Positions 17,334 through 26,962 of a stretch of DNA of 64,000 nt are shown in pieces. A program made the position numbers and the translations under genes. Each line of letters opens with the position of its first letter. Position 1 is the stretch's first letter. Under the pieces are notes generated by a model that saw only the letters and a program-made list of their open reading frames with translations, was not told the DNA's origin and ran no database searches. Source of the stretch: VKMB-3413 sp041027365 (GTDB taxonomy: Bacteria; Pseudomonadota; Alphaproteobacteria; Rhizobiales; Rhizobiaceae); assembly GCF_041027365.1 (NCBI RefSeq), contig NZ_JBFTEH010000006.1:124001-188000 (forward strand), in the 5' to 3' direction.

Positions 17334-19406
17334 CTATTCGGCCGCGATGGCGAAGCCGGCTTCCGGCGGCAACGCCGGCGCGAGGATGTCGCCGGCCGGC
17401 GACGGGGCATTGCCGCAGAGCGCGCGACGCAGGCCGACGAGGCTCTGCAACACCCGGGCGCGCGCCGCCCCGGCGGGTGCGTCGAGGCAGCCGGCGAGCG
17501 CGTCGTCGATGCGCCGGGCGAGGTCGTCCGGATCGCCGACGCGGCGGCGCCCGGCGGCGAGCGCCTCGAAGCGGGACGAGACGCGGGCGAGAACCGCTTC
17601 CAGCGCCGGCCGCACCGGACGCGGCATCGCCCGCACGTTTTCGCGAAGATCGAGCACGCCGAGCCCGACCCGCATCTCCACCAGCGCGTCCGCCTTCGCG
17701 GCCTCGCCGCCGATGTCCTGCGACAGCCGCGGCGCGACCTGGCCGAGGCGGTCGAAGACGCGGCCTGCGAAGACCTCCGGCGCGATGCCGCGCCGGCCGT
17801 CCGCGATCGCCGCGATCTCCCGCCATCCCTGCCGCACCAGGCGGCGGGCGGCGAGCGCCGCGCCGAAGGGACGCGTCAGGATCATCCAGACCAGCGCGAA
17901 CAGGCCGCCGGCGACGGTGGCGATCGCGCCGTTGACGAAGCGCTCGAAATCGGCGGCATAGACCTCCTGCAGCGAGACGAGCGTTGCCGCGTTCACCGCC
18001 AGGAGCAGCCCGATGAAGGAATGCTTCGGCCGCGCGATGATCGGCCCGAACAGGATGAAGGGCGAGAAGACAAGCGCGAGCCCGGCGAATGTCTCGACAT
18101 GCGGCAGGATGGCGAAGAGGTAGAGGCCCGCCACCGCGGCGCCGCCCGCCGTCAGGATCGTCAGCATGCGGATCTGCGGGATCGGATTATCGGAACTCGC
18201 GAAGAACGAGCAGGCGACGCCCGCAATCATGACGAAGCCGGCGCCCTGGTCCCAGCCGGAATAGATCCAGGCGCAGCAGGCTGCGAAGATCGCCAGCATG
18301 GCGGAGCCGGCGGAGAAGGCCATCATGCCCCAGTCGTAATGCGGCACGTTGGCCGCGACGTTCTGCAGCCGCAGGCTCGGCCGCCAGCTCGCATGCTTGC
18401 CGGCGAGGATCTCCGCTTCGAGCGAGAGGCAGTCGCTCCAGAGATCGACGAGATCGGCGATGCGGGCAAAGGCACTCGCGACGAGCAGCCCGTGCCAGTC
18501 ATGGGCGGCGGCGTAGCGGGCCTGCAGCTCCGCGACGCGTGCGGCGAGCTCGTCGGCCGCACCCGAACCGGCGCCGGCCTCGGCGATCCATGCCTCGACA
18601 TCGCGCGCCAGCGCCGCGAGGTCCGCCGGCATCTCGCCCGCTCCGGAGACCGCGCCGAGGCGGTCGGCGAGCGAAGAGAGCAGCACCGGCAGCATGACCA
18701 GACGGCCGCGCAGCTGGCGCGCGTTCTTCACGACCGCACCCATTTCCGGATCGTAGCGCAGCTGCGCGATCAGCTGGTCGACCGCCTTGATGTCGGGCGC
18801 GAGGCGCTGCGTCTCGCCGAGGCGCGACGAGCCGCCGCCCGAGAGCACGTGCCGGATCCATTCGCCGGCATCGGCGAGCCATCCGGAGACGCGGGCGCCG
18901 ACGACCGGCCCGAGGCTCTGCGGGAAGACCAGCGCATTGACGAGGGCGGTGCAGGTAATGCCGAGGGTGATCTCCTCAGCCCGGGCGGTCGCCACGTCGA
19001 AGATCGTCGTCGGGTCGCCGACCGTCGGCAGCGCGATCAGCGGCAGCGTGTAGCCGGCCAGCATGAACATGTAGGAGCGGGGCGTGCGGTCGAGGAAGGA
19101 GACGAAGAGCAGGCCGCCCGTCCAGATGCCGACGACGGCGCTCATGATCAGAGGGCGGCCGACGAAGAGCGGAACGAAGAAGATCGCGGCCGCCGCGCCG
19201 AGGCAGGTGCCGGCGGCACGGTAGACCGCCTTGGAGCGGGTCGCGCCGGACAGCGGATTGGCGACGATGAAGACGGTCGCCATCGCCCAATAGGGGCGCG
19301 GCAGGCCGGCGGCGAGCGCGATGTAGAGCGCCAGCATCGAGGCCGCGAAGGTCTTCGCCCCGAACACCAGCTCGCTGCGCGTCGGCATGCTCTGCAGAAG
19401 GCTCAC
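17334..19406 (-). CDS. FUSC-family inner-membrane efflux protein (AaeB-like)
   Basis: A 690-residue protein with two FUSC modules. Membrane segments cluster at ~residues 15-175 (FAASMLALYIALAAGLPRPYWAMATVF) and ~355-510, each followed by a cytoplasmic helical domain rich in Arg and Ala. This duplicated layout is that of AaeB and related exporters of p-hydroxybenzoate-type acids. The start overlaps the marR stop by 4 bases, and the operon order is marR-FUSC-DUF1656-HlyD. Confidence 0.92.
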   Translation of the reverse strand: MSLLQSMPTRSELVFGAKTFAASMLALYIALAAGLPRPYWAMATVFIVANPLSGATRSKAVYRAAGTCLGAAAAIFFVPLFVGRPLIMSAVVGIWTGGLLFVSFLDRTPRSYMFMLAGYTLPLIALPTVGDPTTIFDVATARAEEITLGITCTALVNALVFPQSLGPVVGARVSGWLADAGEWIRHVLSGGGSSRLGETQRLAPDIKAVDQLIAQLRYDPEMGAVVKNARQLRGRLVMLPVLLSSLADRLGAVSGAGEMPADLAALARDVEAWIAEAGAGSGAADELAARVAELQARYAAAHDWHGLLVASAFARIADLVDLWSDCLSLEAEILAGKHASWRPSLRLQNVAANVPHYDWGMMAFSAGSAMLAIFAACCAWIYSGWDQGAGFVMIAGVACSFFASSDNPIPQIRMLTILTAGGAAVAGLYLFAILPHVETFAGLALVFSPFILFGPIIARPKHSFIGLLLAVNAATLVSLQEVYAADFERFVNGAIATVAGGLFALVWMILTRPFGAALAARRLVRQGWREIAAIADGRRGIAPEVFAGRVFDRLGQVAPRLSQDIGGEAAKADALVEMRVGLGVLDLRENVRAMPRPVRPALEAVLARVSSRFEALAAGRRRVGDPDDLARRIDDALAGCLDAPAGAARARVLQSLVGLRRALCGNAPSPAGDILAPALPPEAGFAIAAE

Positions 19407-19882
19407 GACGCCACCGTTTCCGCATCGGCGGCGGACGCAGCCGTCGACCGGGTCTGGAAGGTCTCGAACGCGTGAAAGACGCGCAGCGTCGCCTCGAGGT
19501 CCTCGCGCGGCACATCGGCGAAGATTCGGGCGCGCAGCGCGACGAGATCCGCCTCGATGCGCTTCATCACCTGATGCCCCCGCTCCGTCAGCCAGAGCGT
19601 CTTGGCCCGTCGGTCGGTCGGGTCGTCGCGCCGCTCGACGAGGCCGCAGGCGGCGAGCTGGTCGAGCAGGCGGACGAGGGACGGCCCCTCCATTCCCACT
19701 TCCTCGGCGAGGACGCCCTGGCGCACGCCGTCGCCGAGCCGACCGATCGACACCAGCGGATGCGCGCAGGCCTCGGAAATGCCCTGCGCCTCGACGGCCT
19801 CGCGCACCAGCTTGCGCCAGTGCCGGCCGAGCCGGTGCAGCGTCGTGGTCAGGGCAAAATGAATCTCGGTGTCGGTCGGCAT
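19403..19882 (-). CDS. MarR-family regulator of the efflux operon
   Basis: A 159-residue winged-HTH repressor. The DNA-binding part reads VRQGVLAEEVGMEGPSLVRLLDQL and the wing RRDDPTDRRAKTLWLTERG, typical of MarR/SlyA proteins that release DNA on binding aromatic acids. First gene of the marR-FUSC-DUF1656-HlyD operon, so it probably autorepresses. A dyad lies 10 bases upstream of its start. Confidence 0.93.
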   Translation of the reverse strand: MPTDTEIHFALTTTLHRLGRHWRKLVREAVEAQGISEACAHPLVSIGRLGDGVRQGVLAEEVGMEGPSLVRLLDQLAACGLVERRDDPTDRRAKTLWLTERGHQVMKRIEADLVALRARIFADVPREDLEATLRVFHAFETFQTRSTAASAADAETVAS

Positions 19883-19891
19883 GGCGAAAAG

Positions 19892-19913
19892 ATAGGATCC
19901 TACCTAATAGGAT
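19892..19913 (-). promoter_or_regulatory. Probable MarR operator
   Basis: A perfect 10-bp palindrome TAGGATCCTA (19893-19902) contains one copy of ATAGGAT (19892-19898) that is repeated directly at 19907-19913, 15 bases on. The site lies 10-31 bases upstream of the marR start codon in an AT-rich pocket, as expected for an autoregulatory operator. Confidence 0.6.
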
Positions 19914-19985
19914 GCAATTGTTCAGCTATGCGTCGTATGCACGCCATGTCAGCGAAATCGACACGCCTCGATCCTCCGGAAACGC

Positions 19986-20019
19986 CGAGGGCGGCGGACC
20001 GTTCGGTCCGCCGCCCTCG
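19986..20019 (-). terminator. Strong hairpin after katE, probable terminator
   Basis: A perfect 16-bp stem: CGAGGGCGGCGGACCG (19986-20001) pairs with 20004-20019 across a TT loop. It begins 36 bases beyond the katE stop. There is no T-run, so it may need Rho or act as a 3' stabiliser. It also separates katE from the marR promoter. Confidence 0.7.
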
Positions 20020-20054
20020 CTGAAGCCGTAGCCGGGAATGGACGATGATGGCGG

Positions 20055-22175
<2,121 letters not shown>

Positions 22176-22827
22176 CTCACCCTCATTTCGTCGGAGGAAT
22201 TTTCGCAGGCGCCAGCCCCCGCAGGACAAGCGAAGCGGCGCATCCCTCCGGCAACTCCGCCTCACGCGGCCCGTTCCCCGCCCGTCCGCTTTTCCGGCAA
22301 AGAAAAATTCCGTGAGAAGGCAGTCAGGCTCCGGCATCCGCGCCGGCATCGCCCGCAGAACCGGGGCCTTGTGCAGCAAGTGCGGCAGTCCGACGCAGCC
22401 TTAGGCCGGCACGCCAGCGGGGCACGCAATCGCAAGTGTCGACGGGTGTTCGACAGGCCCCGCTTCCTTCCGGACGCGGAATGGCCGCCTGCCCACCGGA
22501 CTGTCGCGCGCGGCGAGCCAGCCCGGAAGCGAAGCGGCCGCGTTCCCGCCTGATCGCGGCGGCCGGCGACGGGACGCTGGTCGCGAGGGGTGGGTCGTCG
22601 GGAGATGCCGCAGGCGGCGTCGCAAAGCGCCGCGTCAGTTCGCCCGTCGGCCTTCAGGAGGAAGCAGTGTATGATCGCGGCGGGATCCGTGCGATCGGGT
22701 CCCGGCATCCGCGTCGCGCGGCTTTCAGCCGATGCGCCGCACGAGAATTCTTGACATCCCGACCCGTTCCGATGCCGATCGAGCCGATCCCGCTTCGGCC
22801 GGGATCGAAGCCGAGAGCGAGGCCCCG
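22176..22827. other. Intergenic region between katE and cytochrome b561 (652 bp)
   Basis: No gene is supported here. It should hold the divergent promoters of katE and the cytochrome b561 gene. A TTGACA hexamer at 22751-22756, 72 bases before the b561 start, is a candidate -35, but the matching -10 is poor. Open frames on both strands are GC-driven and show no family motif. Confidence 0.55.
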
Positions 22828-23367
22828 ATGGCAGTTCCCTACGAGCATCTGTCCGGGGCCTGGCGCTACCCCGCCGCGGCGCGGGCGCTCCACTGGCTGA
22901 TCGCGCTCCTGGTCCTCGTCGTCTGGCCGTTCGGCATGGTGATCAAGTTCATCAAGGACGACGCCAAGACCGGCTTCTACTTCGTGCACGAGTCCTTCGG
23001 CTTCCTGATCCTGTGGCTGATGCTGGCACGGCTCGCGGTGCGGCTGATCAACCCGCCGCCACCGCGCCCGCCGCTGCCGCTCTGGCAGGAGCGGATCGCG
23101 ACGCTCAACCACGTCCTCCTCTACGCAGCGCTGATCGCCCAGCCGATCTTCGGCTTCCTCGCGACCAACGCTTTCGGCTTCCCGCTCTCCTGGTTCGGCC
23201 TCGTCACCGTGCCGAGCCCGATCGGCAAGTCGCCTCTCGCGCCGACCCTGATGTCGGTGCACGTCTTCCTCGGCTGGTCGATCCTCGTGCTCTTCGCGCT
23301 GCACATCGCCGGGGTGATTCACCACCACGTCATCCGCCGCGACCCGACGCTGCAGCGCATGCTCTGA
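22828..23367 (+). CDS. Cytochrome b561
   Basis: A 179-residue, four-helix inner-membrane di-haem b cytochrome that passes electrons from ubiquinol to an unknown acceptor. Membrane segments with haem-ligand histidines include AARALHWLIALLVLVVWPFG, FVHESFGFLILWLML, LNHVLLYAALIAQPIFGFLA and SVHVFLGWSILVLFALHIAGVIHHH. The ATG at 22828 was chosen because homologues start just before Y.....RYP...RALHW. It stands alone and is convergent with the methyltransferase operon. Confidence 0.93.
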   Translation: MAVPYEHLSGAWRYPAAARALHWLIALLVLVVWPFGMVIKFIKDDAKTGFYFVHESFGFLILWLMLARLAVRLINPPPPRPPLPLWQERIATLNHVLLYAALIAQPIFGFLATNAFGFPLSWFGLVTVPSPIGKSPLAPTLMSVHVFLGWSILVLFALHIAGVIHHHVIRRDPTLQRML

Positions 23368-23387
23368 CGCGCAGCCGGCTTTGCCGA

Positions 23388-24173
23388 TCAGCGCGGCGGC
23401 AGCGCCAGCACGTCGCGGTGGCCGATCGTGCAGCGGCTGTGTGGCGCGGCGTCGAGGCGCGCAGCCCGCCACTCCTCCAGGTCGTCGCAGGCGAGCGTGC
23501 CGATCTCGCCCGCGGCCCTGGCCATGCCGTCGGCGAAGGCGCACATCAGATCCGCATCCTCGGGACCGAGCAGCCAGGGTGTCGACGCCGTCGTCACGGC
23601 AAAGCCGCGCGCCGCGAAGGCCTCGGCCAGCGCCGCCCCGGAATCCGGCCCGAGCGCCGGCCCGAAGCCCTTGTCGCCGCGCTGGTGACGGTTGAAGGCC
23701 GCGACCACCGCAAGATCCAGCGGATGCGGCGCGCTCCAGCGCACGTCGCCGTCATAGCTGAGGACGGCGTAGAGCCCGGCACCGAGCGAGGCGAGCCGGT
23801 CCGCCAGCGCTTCGACGAAGGCCCGCGACGTCAGGTCGAACAGCGCAGAGGCGGTGACCAGCCGGGCGCCCTCCAGCGGCGCGGCGGAGAGATCGGCGAG
23901 GTCGCAGCGGAGGGTCTCGACCGCGGCCGCGCCCGCCCTGCTCTCCGCCTCGGCGAGCAGCGCCGGATCGTTGTCGACCAGCCGCCAGCGGGCGGCCGGC
24001 AGCAGCGGCGCCATCGCCCGCAGCGTCGAGCCGGTGCCGCAGCCGAGATCGACCAGCAGCGGGTCCGGCGCCTCGGCGGCGAAGGCCGCGGCCTTGTCGA
24101 GAAGCCCCGCGTCGCGCGACCGACGGTCCACCGGTTCGCGCAGGTCCAGCCATCGGCTCTCGAAGCCGCTCAT
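23388..24173 (-). CDS. Class I SAM-dependent methyltransferase
   Basis: A 261-residue methyltransferase. Motif I is VDLGCGTGST (residues ~41-50), motif II is WRLVDNDPALL and motif IV is LRCDLADLSAAPL; the C-terminal half has no recognised substrate domain. It is the last gene of the MDR/PTPS-like/GT4/methyltransferase operon and overlaps the glycosyltransferase by 4 bases. The coupling suggests it modifies the same small molecule. The longer frame reaching 25268 runs antisense to nothing useful and overlaps the real genes out of frame. Confidence 0.88.
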   Translation of the reverse strand: MSGFESRWLDLREPVDRRSRDAGLLDKAAAFAAEAPDPLLVDLGCGTGSTLRAMAPLLPAARWRLVDNDPALLAEAESRAGAAAVETLRCDLADLSAAPLEGARLVTASALFDLTSRAFVEALADRLASLGAGLYAVLSYDGDVRWSAPHPLDLAVVAAFNRHQRGDKGFGPALGPDSGAALAEAFAARGFAVTTASTPWLLGPEDADLMCAFADGMARAAGEIGTLACDDLEEWRAARLDAAPHSRCTIGHRDVLALPPR

Positions 24174-25237
24174 GGCGCCACCCGCTCCAGGGCATCCGAC
24201 AGGACGCGGGCGGAATCCGGCCAGCTCGGCAGGCGGCCGCCGGCTGCCCGCGCCGCCGCTGCGGCGGCCTTGCGTCGTCCGGGGTCGGCGAGCAGCGCCC
24301 GCAGCGCATCCGCGAGCCCCGCCGCGTCTCCTGCCGCAAAGCGGGCGCCCGCTTCTGCGGGAACGAGATCCGCCGGCGCCCCCTCGGCGCAGGAGACGAT
24401 CGGCAGGCCATGCGCCATCGCTTCGGCGAAGACCATGCCGTAGCCTTCGTAGCGGCTCGCCAGCGCGAAGACGTCGGCGCCGCGATATTCCGGCGCGACG
24501 TCGGCGAGAACGCCGACCAGCGTCACCCTTTCCTCCAGTCCGCGCTCGGCGATCTGCCGCTTCAGCGCCGCCGCCGTCGCGGCGTCCAGCGCATCGCTGC
24601 CGGCGATGCGGGCGCGCCAGGGAAGGTTGCGGATCGCCGCCAGCGCCTCGATCAGCGTCGCATGGTCCTTGCGCGGGATGAGGCTGCCGACCGACAGGAT
24701 CACCGGCGGATCCCCCTCCCCTTTCGCAGCCTCGTCGTCCGGCACGGGATCGACGCCCGGCACGGCGACGCTCAGCTTCTCCGGCGCCACGTCGTAATCC
24801 GCCGTCAGCGTGGCGGCGGTCGCCGGGCTCGTCACGACGACCGCGCGGGCCGCATGCAGCGCCGCGCGTTCGCTGGCGGCGAAATGCTTCTGCGCGGCCG
24901 GCGACAGGCCTGTCTCCAGCGCCAGCGGGTGATGGACGAGCGCGACGAGGCGCAGCCGCTTCGCCTCGTGCCGCGCGATCTCCGGCAAGACGCCGAAGGC
25001 GAGGCCGTCGACCAGGACGAGCTCGCCGTCGGCAAGGTTGGAGAATTCCGCCGCTGCCGTCGCCATGGCGCGCCCGTCCGGCTCGGGAAAGCCCGGCGGC
25101 AGGCCGAGATGGCGCACCTCCCAGCCGAGCGCTTCGAGCTCCGCGATCATCCGGCGATCGTAGCCGTAGCCGCCGCTCGGCGTATCGAGACGGCCGGGGA
25201 TGGCGAAGGTCAGCCGTCTCGGAGGTGCATCGCTCAC
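24170..25237 (-). CDS. GT4-family glycosyltransferase
   Basis: A 355-residue GT-B enzyme. The N-terminal acceptor domain (~1-165) holds LTFAIPGRLDTPSGGYGYDRR; the donor domain begins VILSVGSLIPRKDH and carries the EX7E motif EGYGMVFAEAMAHGLPIV. No membrane segment or polysaccharide context is present. It is coupled by 4-base overlaps both to the PTPS-like gene upstream and to the methyltransferase downstream. In cyanobacteria, GT4-type enzymes glucosylate tetrahydrobiopterin; by analogy only, the acceptor here could be a pterin-like product of the same operon. Confidence 0.9.
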   Translation of the reverse strand: MSDAPPRRLTFAIPGRLDTPSGGYGYDRRMIAELEALGWEVRHLGLPPGFPEPDGRAMATAAAEFSNLADGELVLVDGLAFGVLPEIARHEAKRLRLVALVHHPLALETGLSPAAQKHFAASERAALHAARAVVVTSPATAATLTADYDVAPEKLSVAVPGVDPVPDDEAAKGEGDPPVILSVGSLIPRKDHATLIEALAAIRNLPWRARIAGSDALDAATAAALKRQIAERGLEERVTLVGVLADVAPEYRGADVFALASRYEGYGMVFAEAMAHGLPIVSCAEGAPADLVPAEAGARFAAGDAAGLADALRALLADPGRRKAAAAAARAAGGRLPSWPDSARVLSDALERVAP

Positions 25238-25632
25238 AGCGCGCCCTCGTACCAGGCGCGCGCCACATGGCTCTCGTGCAGCGTGATGCGCAGCTTTTCG
25301 ATCCGCCCGCTGCCGGGGCCGAGTTCGCCGGCGGCGATCTTCGCGGCGATCGCGTCGAAGAGATGCTTCGCCAGCACCTCGGTGGTGGTCACTTTGCCGG
25401 CGAACATCGCGAGGTCGTCGAGGTTCTGGTAGTTCAGCGGCTTCAGGACGTCGCCGAGCACCTGCGTGGCGAGGCCGATGTCGATGCCGAGCCCGTCATC
25501 GTCGAGGTCCTGCGTGAAGAAGGCGGCGTCGACGACGAAGGTCGCCCCGTGCAGCCCCTGCGCCGGCCCGAACACCTCGCGCTTCAGGCTGTGGGCGATC
25601 ATCATGTGGTCGCGGACTTCGACGGCGAACAT
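25234..25632 (-). CDS. Divergent 6-pyruvoyl-tetrahydropterin synthase/QueD-family protein lacking catalytic residues
   Basis: A 132-residue T-fold protein. It aligns along its length with QueD/PTPS: MIAHSLKREVFGPAQGLHGATF, LGIDIGLATQVLGDVLKPLNY, TTTEVLAKHLFD and ITLHESHVARAWYEG. Compared with E. coli QueD as I recall it, two zinc histidines remain (His14, His28), but the third is Ala30, the catalytic Cys is Ala24, and the catalytic Asp-His pair is Asn67-Tyr68. The pterin-anchoring Glu (Glu120) is kept. It is therefore unlikely to perform the canonical reaction. The ATG at 25632 follows an AGGAGA site and lies 19 bases after the MDR gene. Confidence 0.85.
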   Translation of the reverse strand: MFAVEVRDHMMIAHSLKREVFGPAQGLHGATFVVDAAFFTQDLDDDGLGIDIGLATQVLGDVLKPLNYQNLDDLAMFAGKVTTTEVLAKHLFDAIAAKIAAGELGPGSGRIEKLRITLHESHVARAWYEGAL

Positions 25633-25651
25633 GGCTTCTCCTCGGATCGGG

Positions 25652-26626
25652 TCAGTCGTAGCGGATGCGGTGGCAGAGGGTGCCGGGATCGGACAGGATC
25701 GCGGCATAGTGCTGCGGCAGGTCGGCAAAGCGGGTCTCGCCGGAGATCAGCGCGTCGAGGCGGGGATCGGCGAGGAGCCGCAGCGCCGTCTCCAGCCGCC
25801 GCCGGTTGTCCCAGCGGGCGCGCCGGCCGGGCGGGATGCTGCCGACCTGCGAGCCGACGATCGACAGGCGCTGCGAATGGAAGGCGCCGCCGAGCGGCAC
25901 GGTGACGCTGCGGTCGCCGTACCAGCTGAGTTCGACGATGCGCGCCTCGAAGCCGGCGGCGGCGATGGCGGTGGCGAGGCCTTCCTCGCTAGCCGAGGCG
26001 TTGATGACGATGTCGCAGCCGCAAGGCGCCGCGTCCGGCAAAGCGAAGCCGCAGCCGAGCGCCGCGGCGATCGCGGCGCGGTCCGGGTTGACGTCGACGA
26101 GCACGGTTTCGCTCGCCGGGATGCGCGCCGCGAGCGTTGCGACGAGCGCACCGACGAGGCCGCCGCCGATCACCGCCACGCGGTCGCCCGGCGCGATGCC
26201 GGCGTCCCAGACGACGTTGAGCGCCGTCTCCATGTTCGCGCCGAGGACGGCGCGCTCCGGCGGAACCCCCTCCGGCAGCGGGATCGCCATGTCGGCGGAG
26301 ACCCGGAACAGGTCCTGGTGCGGGTGGAGCGAGAAGACGTCGCGCCCCTGCAGCGCCTCCGGCCCGTCGGTCACCCGTCCGACGGTGGCGTAGCCGTATT
26401 TCACCGGGAACGGGAAATCGCCCTCCTGCAACGGCGCGCGCATGCGATCGGCTTCGGCCTCCGGCACGCGGCCGGCGGCGACCAGCGCCTCGGTGCCGCG
26501 GCTGATCGCGCCGAACCGGCTCTCGACGGTGACATCGCCGCCGTCGCCGGCGGCCGGCAGCGGCTCGGCCTTCATCTCGGCTCGGCCCTCGCCGACGAGC
26601 CAGAGGGCGCGACATTGTGTCGTCAT
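25652..26626 (-). CDS. MDR-family dehydrogenase without the usual zinc site (BchC-like N-terminus)
   Basis: A 324-residue medium-chain dehydrogenase/reductase. The Rossmann motif is VAVIGGGLVGALVATLAA, followed by an acidic VLVDVNPDRA that favours NAD. The N-terminal domain reads GAISRGTEALV (SRGTE at 42-46) where zinc alcohol dehydrogenases have a catalytic Cys in CGTD/CGSD, and there is no GHE motif. This SRGTE form is shared with BchC-type and related proteins. It is the first gene of the four-gene operon, so it probably oxidises or reduces the operon's intermediate. Confidence 0.87.
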   Translation of the reverse strand: MTTQCRALWLVGEGRAEMKAEPLPAAGDGGDVTVESRFGAISRGTEALVAAGRVPEAEADRMRAPLQEGDFPFPVKYGYATVGRVTDGPEALQGRDVFSLHPHQDLFRVSADMAIPLPEGVPPERAVLGANMETALNVVWDAGIAPGDRVAVIGGGLVGALVATLAARIPASETVLVDVNPDRAAIAAALGCGFALPDAAPCGCDIVINASASEEGLATAIAAAGFEARIVELSWYGDRSVTVPLGGAFHSQRLSIVGSQVGSIPPGRRARWDNRRRLETALRLLADPRLDALISGETRFADLPQHYAAILSDPGTLCHRIRYD

Positions 26627-26962
26627 GGCCGCCGGTCTCCGCAGCGCGCGGCATCACGGCTGCGGCGCAGCGCGGGCGGCCGCCTCGGCGATGCCTTGCG
26701 GGGATCAGGAAGAAGAAGGCGTTCCAATTGCTTGCAGATTCCAACTGAAGCCGCGGCTCGGGCCGCCCGGCGGGGGATGCGTCTTTGCGCAAACTGTGCT
26801 GGAGGCCGGCGCGGTCAACGTCTTCCCGGCCAACCGTCTTCGTCGGAAAGACGCTCCGGCGCCGCCCCGCGAGGATGGCCAATCGCGTTTCGCTCAATAG
26901 ATGAAGGCCAACCGCGAGAATGCCGGCCTTGCTGCGGCCGGACGCAACGAAGGCGAAGATCC
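26627..26962. other. Divergent intergenic region between the MDR operon and ribA (336 bp)
   Basis: No gene is supported. It must carry the promoters of both directions. I looked for an FMN riboswitch ahead of the ribA-like gene and do not see the conserved GGGUGAAAUUCCCGACC core. The local sequence has somewhat less biased composition than its neighbours but no convincing dyad. Confidence 0.5.

Noticed and set aside
17193..19475. 760-codon open frame on the plus strand opposite the FUSC gene
   Set aside because: It is the antisense shadow of a high-GC gene. Its product is rich in Arg, Gly, Asp and His with no family motif, while the minus strand encodes a complete FUSC protein.
23388..25268. 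A 626-codon frame that would extend the methyltransferase at its N-terminus
   Set aside because: The extra 365 codons are the glycosyltransferase and PTPS-like genes read out of frame. The methyltransferase starts at the ATG at 24173, coupled to the glycosyltransferase stop.
26627..26962. FMN riboswitch upstream of ribA
   Set aside because: I looked for the conserved core and paired elements and found none.
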